Shown: positions 9,689 through 20,000, numbered from the stretch's first letter. The stretch is DNA of 64,000 nt from CAWCUZ01 sp963798795 (GCA_963798795.1 CAWCUZ010000001.1:1736001-1800000); one strand, 5' to 3'. Notes: a model not told the origin generated them from the sequence alone. A program made the numbers and translations.

Positions 9689-10984
9689 GTGCAGCCCCCA
9701 GCGTCGCCGTCGGAAGCCAACGCCCCGCTGTACGAGGAATTCTTCGGCCTGCGCGAGCAGCCCTTCGCGCTCACCACCGATCCCAAGTTCCTGTACATGA
9801 GCGCGGGGCACCACCGCGCCTACGACGAGCTGCTCACCGGCCTGCGGCGCCGCGAGGGACTGCTGCTGCTCAGCGGTGAGACCGGCACGGGCAAGACCAC
9901 GCTCTGCCGGGCCGTGCTCAACACGCTCGGCCCCCGGACGTTCTCGGCGCTCGTGCTCAATCCGTACATGAGCGGCGCCGAGATTCTGCGCAGCGTCGTG
10001 CGCGACTTCGGACTCGTCACCCGCGACGAGATCCGCAACGGCGCGTTCGCGCGAGCCGACGTGCCGCAGCTGCTCGACACCCTCGAGGGCTTCCTGCGCT
10101 CGCTGATCCCGCTCAATTCCTACGCCGTCGTCGTCATCGACGAAGCGCAGAGCCTGACGCCCGAGGCGCTCGACCAGATCCGCATGCTCGGCGCGTTCGA
10201 ACAGGACGGCCAGCGGCTGGTGCAGATCATCCTCTGCGGTCAGCCGAACCTCGTCGCGACCATCCAGTCCGAGCCGCTGCGCGCGCTCAACGAGCGCATC
10301 ACGCGGCGCACCGCGCTCACGGCGCTCCCGTCGACCGAGATCGAAGCCTACATCCGCCATCGACTCTCGGTTGCGGGCGGCCGGGACGCGGTCGTCTTCG
10401 AGAGCGACGCCATCTGGCTGCTGTCGAACCTGTCGCGCGGGCTGCCACGGCGCATCAACGTGCTGTGCGATCGATCGCTCGAGGAGGGACGCACCGACGG
10501 GACCAACGTCATCGGCCCGGAGGTCGTCAAGCGGGCCGCCAAGTCGATCGCCGGACTGCTCAGCACCACCGGCGCCGCAGAAGTCCGCCCGGAACCGCCG
10601 GCCGCCGCGCTTCCGGCCGCCGCCGCGCCGTCGGTCGAGGCGCCCGCACCGGCAGCCGAACCCGTTCCCGTCGCGGCTGCGCCGGCGGTCACGCGCGAAG
10701 TGATTCGCGCCGAGCCGGCGGGCGGCACGTGGCGCCGGATCGGCCTGGCCGTGCTCCTGATCGTGCTCCTGGCGCTCGCCGGCGGCGGCTACTACGCGTG
10801 GCAGCTGGCAGATTACAGCGTCGGTCTGCCGGCGGCACCGGCGCGGCCGGTGGTGGCCTCGCCCCCGGCACCGATCCCATTGCCGACCCAGGATCAGATC
10901 CAGTCGATCGTCGTGCCGCCCGCCGGCGGCGGAATCGGCGGGGGCTCAGGTCAGCTCCCAGACGATCGCCAGCAGCTCGACTGA
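9689..10984 (+). CDS. ExeA/MshM-type AAA ATPase
   Basis: A 431-residue protein of the GspA/ExeA family. The N-terminal segment YEEFFGLREQPFALTTDPKF is diagnostic. Walker A is GETGTGKTT (residues 63-71) and Walker B is VVVIDEAQ (about 147-154). After the ATPase domain comes an Ala/Pro-rich linker, one TM helix near residues 350-370 and a short periplasmic tail. Family members help place secretin complexes or support MSHA/type IV pilus assembly, which fits the minor-pilin operon about 700 bp away. The GTG start directly follows a -10 box. The 3' end overlaps the convergent hypothetical gene by 39 bp. Confidence 0.85.
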   Translation: MQPPASPSEANAPLYEEFFGLREQPFALTTDPKFLYMSAGHHRAYDELLTGLRRREGLLLLSGETGTGKTTLCRAVLNTLGPRTFSALVLNPYMSGAEILRSVVRDFGLVTRDEIRNGAFARADVPQLLDTLEGFLRSLIPLNSYAVVVIDEAQSLTPEALDQIRMLGAFEQDGQRLVQIILCGQPNLVATIQSEPLRALNERITRRTALTALPSTEIEAYIRHRLSVAGGRDAVVFESDAIWLLSNLSRGLPRRINVLCDRSLEEGRTDGTNVIGPEVVKRAAKSIAGLLSTTGAAEVRPEPPAAALPAAAAPSVEAPAPAAEPVPVAAAPAVTREVIRAEPAGGTWRRIGLAVLLIVLLALAGGGYYAWQLADYSVGLPAAPARPVVASPPAPIPLPTQDQIQSIVVPPAGGGIGGGSGQLPDDRQQLD

Positions 10985-11440
10985 CACGCCGCCGCGCTTC
11001 GGCCCCACCGTCACCGTCTCGTTCGGATCCTGTTTGCTGGTCGCTTCGACCCGCTGGGTCCGCGCGAGCCAGCGATCGAACTGCTTGGCCCAGCGCGTGA
11101 ACGTCGGTACTTTCATCGCCCCGGACGGCAGCGGCAGATACGTCGGCTCCCGACTGGCGGGCGCGGCGGCCAGATCCGAAGGCATCACCGGCGTGGGCGT
11201 GGCGGTGTCCCAGTCGATCGTCCGAACGGAGGGGTCCAGCGGCACCAGGAACGCCACGCGGCGCAACTCGTCGAGGCGCCGGCGCCGATCCGCGAACTGC
11301 ACCGTCGCCGCCCCATAGAGCCGGGGCGCGTAGGCGCCGCCCCCGTCGCGGCCCCCGCCAGGCAGGTAAAACTGGGGAATTTCGGGGGATCCCAGAGGCC
11401 CGGAGGGCCCAGCCAGCCCGGACCGATCGGTTGTCGCCAC
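10946..11440 (-). CDS. Hypothetical protein downstream of Ku
   Basis: A 164-residue protein I do not recognise. It has no TM helix or signal peptide; the N-terminal ~40 residues are Gly/Pro-rich and probably disordered. A basic helix (DRRRRLDELRRV) and a second Trp/Arg-rich helix (FTRWAKQFDRWLARTQRV) follow. It starts with GTG 33 bp after the Ku stop on the same strand, so it may be co-transcribed with ku and be connected with end joining; that is inference from position only. Its last 39 bp overlap the ExeA-like gene in antisense. Confidence 0.5.
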   Translation of the reverse strand: MATTDRSGLAGPSGPLGSPEIPQFYLPGGGRDGGGAYAPRLYGAATVQFADRRRRLDELRRVAFLVPLDPSVRTIDWDTATPTPVMPSDLAAAPASREPTYLPLPSGAMKVPTFTRWAKQFDRWLARTQRVEATSKQDPNETVTVGPKRGGVSVELLAIVWELT

Positions 11441-11473
11441 GGAAACGATGCTAGTTCGGGACGGGCGGCCGTG

Positions 11474-12337
11474 TCACCCTCTGGCCCGCTTGCGCCCCGG
11501 GGCCTTGCCGGCGGCCTTGGCGGGGGTGGCCTCGGCAATCCGGGCCGTCCGCTTTTTGGTCGTCGAGACGCGTTCCAGGCTCTGCCGGAGCGCTTCCATG
11601 AGGTTGACGACCTTCTGCGGCGCCTCCTCGGCCGGCGCCACGACCTCTTCGCCGGCGATCTTGGCGTCGATGATCCGGCGCAGCTCGTTCTGGTACTCGT
11701 CCTGATACTGCGTCAGGTCGCCACCGCTCTCGAAGTTGCCGATGACCTGCCGCGCCAGCTTCACCTCGTCCGGCTTGATCTTCGCCGGCACCGTCTTGAG
11801 TTCGTCGATCGCGCCCATCGACCGGACTTCGCTGGCGTGGCGCAGGGTGTACATCACGAGGCCGTTGTCGCGCGGCTGGATGGCCACGAGGTACTCGCGG
11901 CCGTAGAGCGCCACCTTGCCGACGGCGGCCTTGCCGGCCATGCCCTCCCGCATGACCGCGAACGCCTCGGCGGCCACGGCGCCGTCGGGCGCCAGGTAGT
12001 ACGGCCGCTCCACATAGACGGGGTCGATGACCCTCGCGTCGGCGAACTGCACGATGTTGATCACCCGCGTCGACTCCGGCCGGACCTTGGCGAGATCCTC
12101 TTCGTCGACGACGACGTACTTGCCCTTTTCGAACTCGTAGCCCTTGACGAGGTCGGTGTTGGCCACCTCCGTCTGGCAGGTCGGGCACCAGCGCTTCTGC
12201 TGAATCCGGGAGCGGCAGTCCCGGTGCAGCTGGTTGAAGCTGACGGTGGCCGCGGCATCGGTCGCGGGAAACACCCGCACCGGAATGTTCACGAGGCTGA
12301 TTTTGAGATAGCCCTTCCAGGTCGGGCGTGCGGCCAT
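11474..12337 (-). CDS. ku: Ku end-binding protein (bacterial NHEJ)
   Basis: A 287-residue bacterial Ku. The N-terminal beta-barrel begins ARPTWKGYLKISLVNIPVRVF; the family motifs HRDC, RWCPTCQTEV and KGYEFEKGKYVV follow, then the dimerisation core, and a basic Lys/Arg/Ala-rich tail of about 30 residues. The homodimer threads onto DNA double-strand ends and recruits LigD. GCAGGAG precedes the ATG. The gene is divergent from ligD across a 95-bp region, the common arrangement of this two-component repair system. A hypothetical gene lies just downstream. Confidence 0.95.
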   Translation of the reverse strand: MAARPTWKGYLKISLVNIPVRVFPATDAAATVSFNQLHRDCRSRIQQKRWCPTCQTEVANTDLVKGYEFEKGKYVVVDEEDLAKVRPESTRVINIVQFADARVIDPVYVERPYYLAPDGAVAAEAFAVMREGMAGKAAVGKVALYGREYLVAIQPRDNGLVMYTLRHASEVRSMGAIDELKTVPAKIKPDEVKLARQVIGNFESGGDLTQYQDEYQNELRRIIDAKIAGEEVVAPAEEAPQKVVNLMEALRQSLERVSTTKKRTARIAEATPAKAAGKAPGRKRARG

Positions 12338-12419
12338 GGGTGCTCCTGCAAACCGCCATTATCGGCCGGGGCTTCGGGCCGCTGCAACGTGCACAGGACT
12401 GCACGCCTGACCGCCCGTC

Positions 12420-12432
12420 TACAATCGAGCGC
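12420..12432 (+). promoter_or_regulatory. -10 box directly before ligD start
   Basis: TACAAT at 12420-12425 lies seven bases before the ligD ATG at 12433, and no ribosome-binding site is present. This suggests a leaderless transcript, as at several other genes in the window. Confidence 0.45.
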
Positions 12433-14622
12433 ATGCCCCTCTGGCGCGACGACCCGGCCAAGGTCCGCCCCATGCTCGCGTCGCTCGCCGAGCCGCCCAT
12501 CGCCCAGCCGGGCCTCGTCTACGAACCGAAGTACGACGGCATCCGCGCGCTCGTCGATCTGGCGCCTCCGGCGCGGCGCGGCGCCGCGCCGCGCGTCGTG
12601 CTGTATTCCCGCAACGGCAATGACAAGACCGCCCAGTTCCCCGCCATCGTCGACACCCTGCGACGACTGGCCCGATCGCTCGCGGGCCCGGTGCTTCTCG
12701 ACGGCGAAATCGTGGCGACCGACCAGGCGGCCACGCCGCTCGGCTTTCAGCACATCCAGGGGCGGATCCATCTCACCGGCCCGGCCGACATCGCGCGCGC
12801 CGAACGCGAGCAGCCGGCGGCGCTCCTCCTCTTCGACGTCCTGCGCGACGGGGACGAAGACCTGCGGGGCCAGCCGATGGCGGCGCGACGGCTGACGTTG
12901 CAGCAGCGCATCCGTCCGGCGCGCGCGGATCGGAACACGGTGCGCCTCAGCGAGATCGTGGCCGACGATGGACGCGCCCTGCTGCGGCGCGCGCGGAAGG
13001 CGGGCTGGGAAGGACTGATCGTCAAGGACGGCCACTCGGTCTATCAGAGCGGCCGCCGGACGCCGGCCTGGCGCAAGCTCAAGCTCCTCAAGCAGCAGGA
13101 GTTCGTCGTGGGCGGCTGGACCGAGCCGCGGCAGAGCCGGACGCATTTCGGCGCCCTGCTCGTCGGCTACTACGAGGATCGCGGTGCGCTGCGCTGGGCC
13201 GGCAGTGTGGGCACGGGATTCGATCAGCAGGAGCTCGAACGCGTGGCGCGCCTGCTCGCCGCGCGGGAACAACCGCGCAGTCCGTTCGCCGACGCGTTCA
13301 AGACCGCCGAGCGCGCGCACTGGGTCCGGCCCGATCTCGTGGCGGAGGTCCGCTTCACGGAGTGGACGAGCGAGGGCCTGCTCCGCCAGCCGGTCTATCT
13401 CGGATTGCGCGGCGACAAGAATGCGGGTGACGTCCGGCGCGAGGATCCGATTCGTCCCGACCCGCCCGCGCTGCCGGCGCATCCGCGCTACCACCGCAAT
13501 CGCCGCGTCGCCCGGTCCGAGAGCGGGACATCGGGAGCCGCCAGTCGACGCGCCAGGCCCGCAACGCCCGGGAGCCACGTGCCGAGGGCCGAAAGCCCGG
13601 CCCTCGCGGCGCTCGTCGACGAGCTGGCCGCTCTCGAGGAGGCCCGCAAGGACGCCGACGTCGCGCTGCCCAACGGCGACACGCTGCGCGTGACGAACCT
13701 GCCGAAAGTGTTCTGGCCGGACCTCGGCATTACGAAGGGAGAACTTCTTCGCTACTATGCGGCCGTCTCGCCGTACCTGCTGCCCGTGGTGGACGACCGC
13801 CCGCTGGTGATGAAGCGCTTCCCGAATGGGGTGGACAGGAAGGCGTTCTACCAGCAGCGCCATCCCGAAGCCGTCCCGCCCGGCGTCCGGCGCGAACGAC
13901 TGCCGGACGACATCGATCCCATCGACGAAGAAGGGCCGCGCGACCGGCTCATCGGCGGGTCGCTCACGACCCTGCTGTACATGACGCAGCTGGCCGCCAT
14001 CTCCCAGGACCCGTGGTTCTCGCGCGTGAAGGACCCGCTGCATCAGGACCACGCCGCAATCGACCTGGATCCCGGCGACGGCGCCACCTTCGCCCGGGTG
14101 CTCGACGTGGCGCGGTGGGTGAAGGATGCACTCGACGCGTACGGGATCCCGGCGGCGCCGAAGACGTCGGGCGCCACCGGCCTCCACATCTACATCCCGC
14201 TGCCCCCCGGGACCACGTACGAAACCGGCCAGTTGCTCTGCCAGATGATGGCGGTGCTCGTGGCGTCGAAGCATCCGAAGGTTGCGACCGTCGAACGCAT
14301 GGTGCGGCGCCGGCCGCGCGGCACCGTGTACGTCGATTACCTGCAGAACATTCCGGGCAAGACGCTCGCGACCGCCTATTCCGCCCGGGCGAGCGAGTAT
14401 GCGGGCGTGTCCACGCCGCTTCGGTGGAAGGAGATCGACGCGGGCGTCGATCCGCGCGATTTCACGATCCGGACGGCGCTGGATCGGTTTCGCGAGACCG
14501 GCGACTTGTGGAAGCCCGTGCGCGCGGGGCGCGTCGTCGACCTGCGGGCCGTGCTGCAGAAAGAGAAACGCACGCGGACTACTGCAACATCACCCGTTCG
14601 AACCCGGCGCCGTTCCAGATGA
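12433..14622 (+). CDS. ligD: DNA ligase D (ligase + polymerase, no phosphoesterase domain)
   Basis: A 729-residue LigD with two of the three usual domains. The ATP-dependent ligase is N-terminal (about 1-330), with the adenylated lysine in EPKYDGIR (K33) and the C-terminal OB part with WTEPRQSRTHFGALLVGYY. A low-complexity linker (about 350-410) leads to the primase-like polymerase domain (about 420-715), with the metal-binding AIDLDPGD motif. The 3'-phosphoesterase domain is missing, as in some other bacteria. Together with Ku it fills and seals double-strand breaks. The linker contains a GGGC-GAAA-GCCC palindrome resembling the repeats seen elsewhere here. The last 44 bp overlap the convergent downstream gene. 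Confidence 0.93.
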   Translation: MPLWRDDPAKVRPMLASLAEPPIAQPGLVYEPKYDGIRALVDLAPPARRGAAPRVVLYSRNGNDKTAQFPAIVDTLRRLARSLAGPVLLDGEIVATDQAATPLGFQHIQGRIHLTGPADIARAEREQPAALLLFDVLRDGDEDLRGQPMAARRLTLQQRIRPARADRNTVRLSEIVADDGRALLRRARKAGWEGLIVKDGHSVYQSGRRTPAWRKLKLLKQQEFVVGGWTEPRQSRTHFGALLVGYYEDRGALRWAGSVGTGFDQQELERVARLLAAREQPRSPFADAFKTAERAHWVRPDLVAEVRFTEWTSEGLLRQPVYLGLRGDKNAGDVRREDPIRPDPPALPAHPRYHRNRRVARSESGTSGAASRRARPATPGSHVPRAESPALAALVDELAALEEARKDADVALPNGDTLRVTNLPKVFWPDLGITKGELLRYYAAVSPYLLPVVDDRPLVMKRFPNGVDRKAFYQQRHPEAVPPGVRRERLPDDIDPIDEEGPRDRLIGGSLTTLLYMTQLAAISQDPWFSRVKDPLHQDHAAIDLDPGDGATFARVLDVARWVKDALDAYGIPAAPKTSGATGLHIYIPLPPGTTYETGQLLCQMMAVLVASKHPKVATVERMVRRRPRGTVYVDYLQNIPGKTLATAYSARASEYAGVSTPLRWKEIDAGVDPRDFTIRTALDRFRETGDLWKPVRAGRVVDLRAVLQKEKRTRTTATSPVRTRRRSR

Positions 14623-15118
14623 ACGCGGCCTGGCGTCCCGTGCACGCGTAGAGCGCCACGGTCGGCGTCGGGAAGTAATGATCGAGCGGGTCGTCTTTCC
14701 GGTGGTAGAGGATGCCCGGCCGGTCGATGCGCAGGAGCGGTGCCGCGGCAAGGTCCACCGTCCCCAGGTCGAAGAACTCGTAGCCGAGCAGCCGGTAGAG
14801 GAGCACGGCGATCCGCGGGCCCGACCCGGTCCGGACGAGCACGGCGATGTCGGCGTGGTTGTCGGCGTCGAAGTCGCCCACCACGAAGGCGGGTGCGGCG
14901 GGACCGCCGGCGGCAGTGCAGTCCTGCGAGGCGGGTGCCGGCACGTCGGCCAGCGCCCAGTCCTTCCAGACGGTGCTCAGGCGGACGCGGGCGGCACCAG
15001 GCAGCCTGGCGCCGCCGGCGTCGGGTGCGGAGACGGCCGCACCCGGCAATCGACAGGCCCCTGCTGCGCCCAGTGCCAGGAACAACGCAAACCGAGAGAG
15101 GAGAGAAGGTCGCGACAT
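14579..15118 (-). CDS. Putative lipoprotein with FG-GAP-like motif
   Basis: A 179-residue exported protein. The N-terminal hydrophobic segment (LSRFALFLALGAAGAC) ends in a Cys that could be a lipobox, though the -3 residue is Ala rather than Leu. Near residues 79-90 there is VGDFDADNHADIAVL, a Ca-binding FG-GAP/VCBS-type signature, but only one copy, so this is not a full propeller. The rest is beta-rich. Function unknown; it probably sits on a membrane facing the periplasm or surface. The 3' end overlaps ligD by 44 bp, and the 5' end is divergent from the next gene (59 bp). Confidence 0.6.
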   Translation of the reverse strand: MSRPSLLSRFALFLALGAAGACRLPGAAVSAPDAGGARLPGAARVRLSTVWKDWALADVPAPASQDCTAAGGPAAPAFVVGDFDADNHADIAVLVRTGSGPRIAVLLYRLLGYEFFDLGTVDLAAAPLLRIDRPGILYHRKDDPLDHYFPTPTVALYACTGRQAAFIWNGAGFERVMLQ

Positions 15119-15165
15119 GGCTCCGATTGTGGCGCAATCGCCTGAAACTCGGCGTCCGCCGGGCC

Positions 15166-15177
15166 TATGATACTGCG
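15166..15177 (+). promoter_or_regulatory. -10 box directly before the coiled-coil repeat gene
   Basis: TATGAT at 15166-15171 is followed by six bases and then an in-frame GTG at 15178; no ribosome site is visible. It decides the start of the next gene and fits leaderless transcription. Confidence 0.5.
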
Positions 15178-16776
15178 GTGACGCCGGCCTCGCTCCCCGA
15201 ACTCGTCACGGAACTGGAGGCCCTCCAGCGCGCGCTCGCAGAGAGCGAAGCGGCCCGCGCCCGCGACCGCGCCGCGAGCCTGCAGCGCGAGGCTGAATCG
15301 GCCGCGCTCGTGCGGGCGCTCGAAGGGCACGTCTCGATTCTAGAATCGAAACTGGCGAGCGAGCGCGCCCGGCAGCCGGGGGCTCCGTCCGCCGACGCCC
15401 GGCTCGTCGAGTTCGAGCGCCAATTGGCCGCCGCCGCGGCGGCGGCCGACCGCGAGCGGGCCCGACGGATCGACGGGCTCGAGCGGGCCGAGCGCATCGA
15501 GGCACAGCACGCCGCGATCGTCGAGTGGCTCGAACGCGATTTCGGCGCGGCCACCGAGGCCGTGCAGCGCGAGCGCACAGCGCGGGCGGCGGCCGAACGG
15601 CGGCTCGCGCAGCTCGAGGACGAGCACGCGAGGACGGAGCGCGCGCTCGACGATCGGCTCTTCCGAACGGCCGCCGACCTCGCGAACGCGCGCGCGGCGC
15701 TGTCGGCGGCCGAACAGGCGCTGGCCGCCGCGCGCCGCGAAACGGACCGGAGCGAGCGCCGGCGGAAAGGGCTGCAGGGCCGCGCGATCGGCTTGGCCGC
15801 CCGATTGGCCCCCGCTCCCGGCGGCGGCCGCCCGTGGCGCGATCGCGCGCGGCGCCTGCGGCTCGTGCGGCAGGCCTGCCGCACGTCCGAACCGGCATTG
15901 CCAGCCGCCCGGCGCACGCTGGCGGTCTGGCGATTGCGCGTTCGGCCGGCGGCGCTCTGGACCGCCGGCGCGCTCGTCGATCACGACCTGTTCGACGGGC
16001 CGTTCTACGCGGCCAGCTATCCGGACGTCACGTCCCCGGCGCTGCCGCCGCTCGTCGAGTTCGTCGTCCGGGGCATGCGCCAGGAGCGCAGTCCGCACCC
16101 GCTGTTCGACATGGCGTGGTACCTGCGCCGGCACCCCGATGCGCGTCGGCGCGGCGGTCCGATCGCCCACTTCCTGCGGTCGCGTGCGGCGGAACCGCTC
16201 GATCCGCATCCACTGTTTTCGACGACGTACTATGCGGCGCAGGTCCCGGGTCTGGCGGCGGAGGGGGGGGCCGCGCTGCATCACTATCTCCGGTTTGGCT
16301 GGATCGAGGGCCGCACGCCGCACCCGCTCTTCGACCCCGAGTTCTATCTGGACCAGCACCCGGACGTCGCCGCGTCGGGCGCGGACCCGCTCCGGCATTT
16401 TCTGACCGACGGCTGGCGTCAGCGCTACGACCCGCATCCGCTCTTCGACCTGGGCTGGTATTTCGAGCGGCATCCGGACGTCGCGCGGTCCGGACAGAAT
16501 CCGCTGCTGCACTTCGTCGAGTGGGGCGCGCACGAGCGCCGCTCGCCGCATCCGCTGTTCGACGCCGAATTCTATCGCGCCCAGAACGGACTCGGCCCCG
16601 ACGAGAACCCGCTCGTGCACTACCTGGTCGTCGGCGCAGCGCGCGGCTGCAATCCCAACGTGTGGTTCGACTCGGCGGCGTACCTGGCCGGCAACCCGGA
16701 TGTCGCGGCGGCGGGGTTCAACCCGCTCGTCCACTACGTCCGCTTCGGCCGCGACGAAGGGCGATGGGAGCGGTGA
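15178..16776 (+). CDS. Coiled-coil protein with seven PHPLFD/HPDVA repeats
   Basis: A 532-residue protein with the GTG start chosen from the -10 box. Residues ~1-200 are an Ala/Glu/Arg-rich coiled coil; a basic linker follows. Residues ~270-532 carry seven units of about 37 residues with the pattern PHPLFD..(W/F/Y)Y...HPDVA..G.(N/D)PL.H(F/Y)...G..E.R. Repeats of this kind are known as tails of large glycosyltransferases acting on surface polysaccharide, but no glycosyltransferase domain is present here. No signal peptide or TM helix is seen. It could be a scaffold or chain-length/adaptor protein for polysaccharide synthesis, which is inference. An in-frame upstream extension covers non-coding-looking sequence and was not used. 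Confidence 0.75.
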   Translation: MTPASLPELVTELEALQRALAESEAARARDRAASLQREAESAALVRALEGHVSILESKLASERARQPGAPSADARLVEFERQLAAAAAAADRERARRIDGLERAERIEAQHAAIVEWLERDFGAATEAVQRERTARAAAERRLAQLEDEHARTERALDDRLFRTAADLANARAALSAAEQALAAARRETDRSERRRKGLQGRAIGLAARLAPAPGGGRPWRDRARRLRLVRQACRTSEPALPAARRTLAVWRLRVRPAALWTAGALVDHDLFDGPFYAASYPDVTSPALPPLVEFVVRGMRQERSPHPLFDMAWYLRRHPDARRRGGPIAHFLRSRAAEPLDPHPLFSTTYYAAQVPGLAAEGGAALHHYLRFGWIEGRTPHPLFDPEFYLDQHPDVAASGADPLRHFLTDGWRQRYDPHPLFDLGWYFERHPDVARSGQNPLLHFVEWGAHERRSPHPLFDAEFYRAQNGLGPDENPLVHYLVVGAARGCNPNVWFDSAAYLAGNPDVAAAGFNPLVHYVRFGRDEGRWER

Positions 16777-16782
16777 AGGGAA

Positions 16783-16826
16783 GGCGGAAGGCAGAAGGCA
16801 GAAGGCAGAAGGCAGAAGGCGGAAAC
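16783..16826. repeat. 7-bp tandem repeat (GGAAGGC/AGAAGGC)
   Basis: Six near-identical 7-bp units lie directly after the coiled-coil gene stop. The same AGAAGGC unit forms both arms of the hairpin at 20452-20546. The remaining bases up to 17015 show no gene. Confidence 0.75.
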
Positions 16827-17015
16827 GGCATCACGAACAGTCGCCGGTGACGAGCGCGGAGCCGGCTGCGGGCGTCCTGCATGGCAGTTGGGACACGCAT
16901 CGATACGGAATTCGCCGGCATAGGTAGCCGCAACGAGAAGGTCGGACCCGTGTGGCTGCCCGGAAAACCTGCAGGTCTGCCCACCAAGGCGTAGGGCATG
17001 CTGCTTGCCGGCCGT

Positions 17016-17027
17016 TACTATCTCGCC
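17016..17027 (+). promoter_or_regulatory. -10 box directly before the BNR/sortilin gene
   Basis: TACTAT at 17016-17021 is followed by six bases and the ATG at 17028. This ATG starts a good signal peptide, so it is preferred over the ATG at 16998, which lies upstream of the box. Confidence 0.5.
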
Positions 17028-20000
17028 ATGCATCGTCTCGCCGCGCTCGTCGGGCTCGCCGTCACCTCACTGGCCCTCGGTCTCTCGGCGCAAGACGCCG
17101 ACACGCAGTACTTCTCGGACCTCCGCTGGCGGCTCGTCGGGCCGTATCGCGCGGGCCGGCTCTGGGCGGTGGCCGGCGTGGCGGGCGATCCGACGACGTA
17201 CTACGCAGGCTCACCGGCGGGCGCGTTGTGGAAGTCCACGAATGGCGGGCTGACATGGGCCTCCGTCTCCGACAATCTCCCCGTCCTCGGTGTCGGCGCC
17301 GTCGGGGTCGCGCCGTCCAGCCCGAACATCGTGTACCTCGGCACCGGCAGCAACACGCTCGGCGCGGGGGTGTTCCGGTCCGACGACGCGGGAAAGACGT
17401 GGCGGGCCGCCGGTCTCGCGGACACGAAGTACATCACGGCGCTCCTGGTGGATCCGAAGAACCCCGACATCGTGATCGTCGCCGCCGGTTCGGGCGGCAA
17501 TTTCGGCTCGATGGTCTTCTACAACAACAACCCCACGGGTGCGCGCGGGGTGTATCGGACGACCGACGGCGGCCGGACGTGGGCGCACACGCTCTTCGTC
17601 GACGACGCGACCAGCGCCGTGGAGCTCGCGATGGATCCCGCCGCGCCGGCGACGGTATCCGCCAGCCTGTCGAACGGGTTGTACCGGTCCCGCGATGAGG
17701 GCGCCACGTGGACGAAGCTCGCCGCCAGCGGCCTCACGGCGGCCGGCACGACCATCGCCGCGGCGCCAGGCACCGGCGCGCGGCGGCTGTACGCGATCGG
17801 CGGCGGCCGGGGCGGCGGCGGGCTGTTCCGTTCTGACGACGGCGGCGCGACGTTCCGGGTGACGACGTCGCGGCTCGCCAGTGCGGGTGGACGTCTGTAC
17901 GTCGATCCGACGAACCCGGACATCGTCTACACGATGGGCACGTCGATGTACCGCTCCACGGACGGCGGCGCCTCGCTCGAAGCGATCAAGGGGGCGCCCG
18001 GCGGCGACGATCCGCACGCGCTGTGGATCGACCCTGCGAATCCTCGCCGGATGATCCTGGGCGCCGATCAGGGCCCGGCGATCACGGTCGACGGCGGCGC
18101 GACGTGGACGCCGTGGTACACGATGCCGAACGGCGAGTTTTACTTCGTCTCGACCGACCGCGGGTTCCCGTATCGCATCTACGCGGCGCAGCAGGACAGC
18201 GGCACCGTCTCGATCCTCAGCCGCAGCGACTTCGGCGCCATCCGGCCGCAGGACTGGCATCCCGTCAGCGGATACGAGCAGGGGCACATCTTCAGCGACC
18301 CACTGGATGCCCGCTATGTCTACTCGCACGGCGGCGGGCACGTCATCACACGATTCGACCGCGTGACGGGACAAAGCGGTCCGGTGTTCATGCCGGCCGC
18401 CGACGATCGCTTCGGCCCCCGGCCGGGCATGGAGCTGTCGCGGAAGGATCCGCACTGGATGTTCGTCGGGTCGCAGTTCGTGTACGCGTCGAACGACCGG
18501 GTCACCTGGACGCGCATCAGCGGGGACCTCGCCACCCGCGCCGATCGCCAGGGCAGCGGACCGAACGGCAACCGCGGCACCATCACGGCGATTGCCGCCT
18601 CGCCGGTGGACGTGAATCTGATCTGGGTGGCGACGTCCAACGGTCTCGTGCACGTGACGCGCGACATGGGCCGGACGTGGACGATGGTGGCGCCCCCGCG
18701 GCTCCACGCCGAGACCACGCTGGCCACGTGGTCGATCGAGGCCTCCCCGCACGATGCCGGCGTGGCCTATGTCGGCGCCATCGACCTCAGCGACGCGCAC
18801 GGTCCCGCGTTCTTCCTGACGTCGGACTTCGGCGCGACCTGGAAGGAGATCGACAACGGCCTGCCCGCCAACGTGCCCACGCGGGCACTGCGCGAGGATC
18901 CGTTGAACCCGACGCTGCTCTACGGCGCGACGCAGGGCGGCGTGTTCGTGTCGTTCGATCGCGGCGGGCGGTGGCAGCCGCTCCAGCTCAACCTGCCTCC
19001 GGCGGCCGTGAACGACCTGACCGTGCATGATGACGATCTCGTCGCCGCGACATGGGGCCGCGGCCTCTGGGTCCTCGACAATGTTACGCCGCTTCGACAA
19101 ATCGCGGCGGTCCGGGCGGACTCGACGAACGCGTTTCTCTTCGCGCCGGCCGCGGCTGTGCGCGTGCGCTGGGACAACAACCAGGACACGCCGCTGCCGC
19201 CCGAGGTGCCGCAAGGGCAGAATCCGCCGGACGGCGTCGCGATCGACTACGACCTGAAGGCCGCGACGCCCGGTGTGACGATCGAGATTCGCGACGCCGC
19301 GGGTGCGCTCGTGCGGGCGTGGAACGATCGCGCGCCGTGGCCGGATCCGCGGATGCCCAACGTGCCGGCGTACTGGTTCGGGACGGAACCGCGAACGGAC
19401 GGTGGCGCGGGCATGCACCGGCTCCTGTGGGATCTGCGGTATCCCACGCCGCCGTCGCTGGATGTCGACGCGAACGGCGCGCCCGCCCAGACCGTGTCCT
19501 TCGGCATCATCGCCCCGGCGGTAATCGGCCACACGTCGAAACAGCAGCCGATCGGCTCCCTCGTGCTGCCCGGCGTCTACGACGTTCGGCTCATCGCGGG
19601 CACTCAGACGCTGACGCGGCCGATCACCGTGACCAACGACCCGCGCAGCGACAGCACGATGGCGGACCTGCGCGCGCAGTTCGCACAGGAGAAACGACTG
19701 ATGTCGGGAATCGAGGCGACGCGCGCCGCGATGAACGCGACGCAGACGCTCCGTGCCACGGGCCGGTCCGCCGCCTCCGGTCAGGCGACGCTGGTCGATG
19801 CCCTGCAGACCTTCGAGCAGGCTGCAACGACCGTCGCCGCCGCGCTCGCCGCTAATCGCGGGTTTGCCTCGCGGCTCCCGGATCTGCAGTTCGCCGATCT
19901 GAAGCCGGCGGCTTCGGTCGTCGCCGCCATCGACGCCCTCTGCGCGCGCGGTGACCAGGCGCTCGCGCGGTACGCGCAGTTCATCGGCGGCGACCTGACC

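Noticed and set aside
16734..17033. Minus-strand frame with a single CPNCH motif
   Set aside because: One CXXCH in a short frame without signal peptide or helix pattern; the frame also runs through the AGAAGGC tandem repeat and over the promoter and start of the BNR gene. It is most likely chance.
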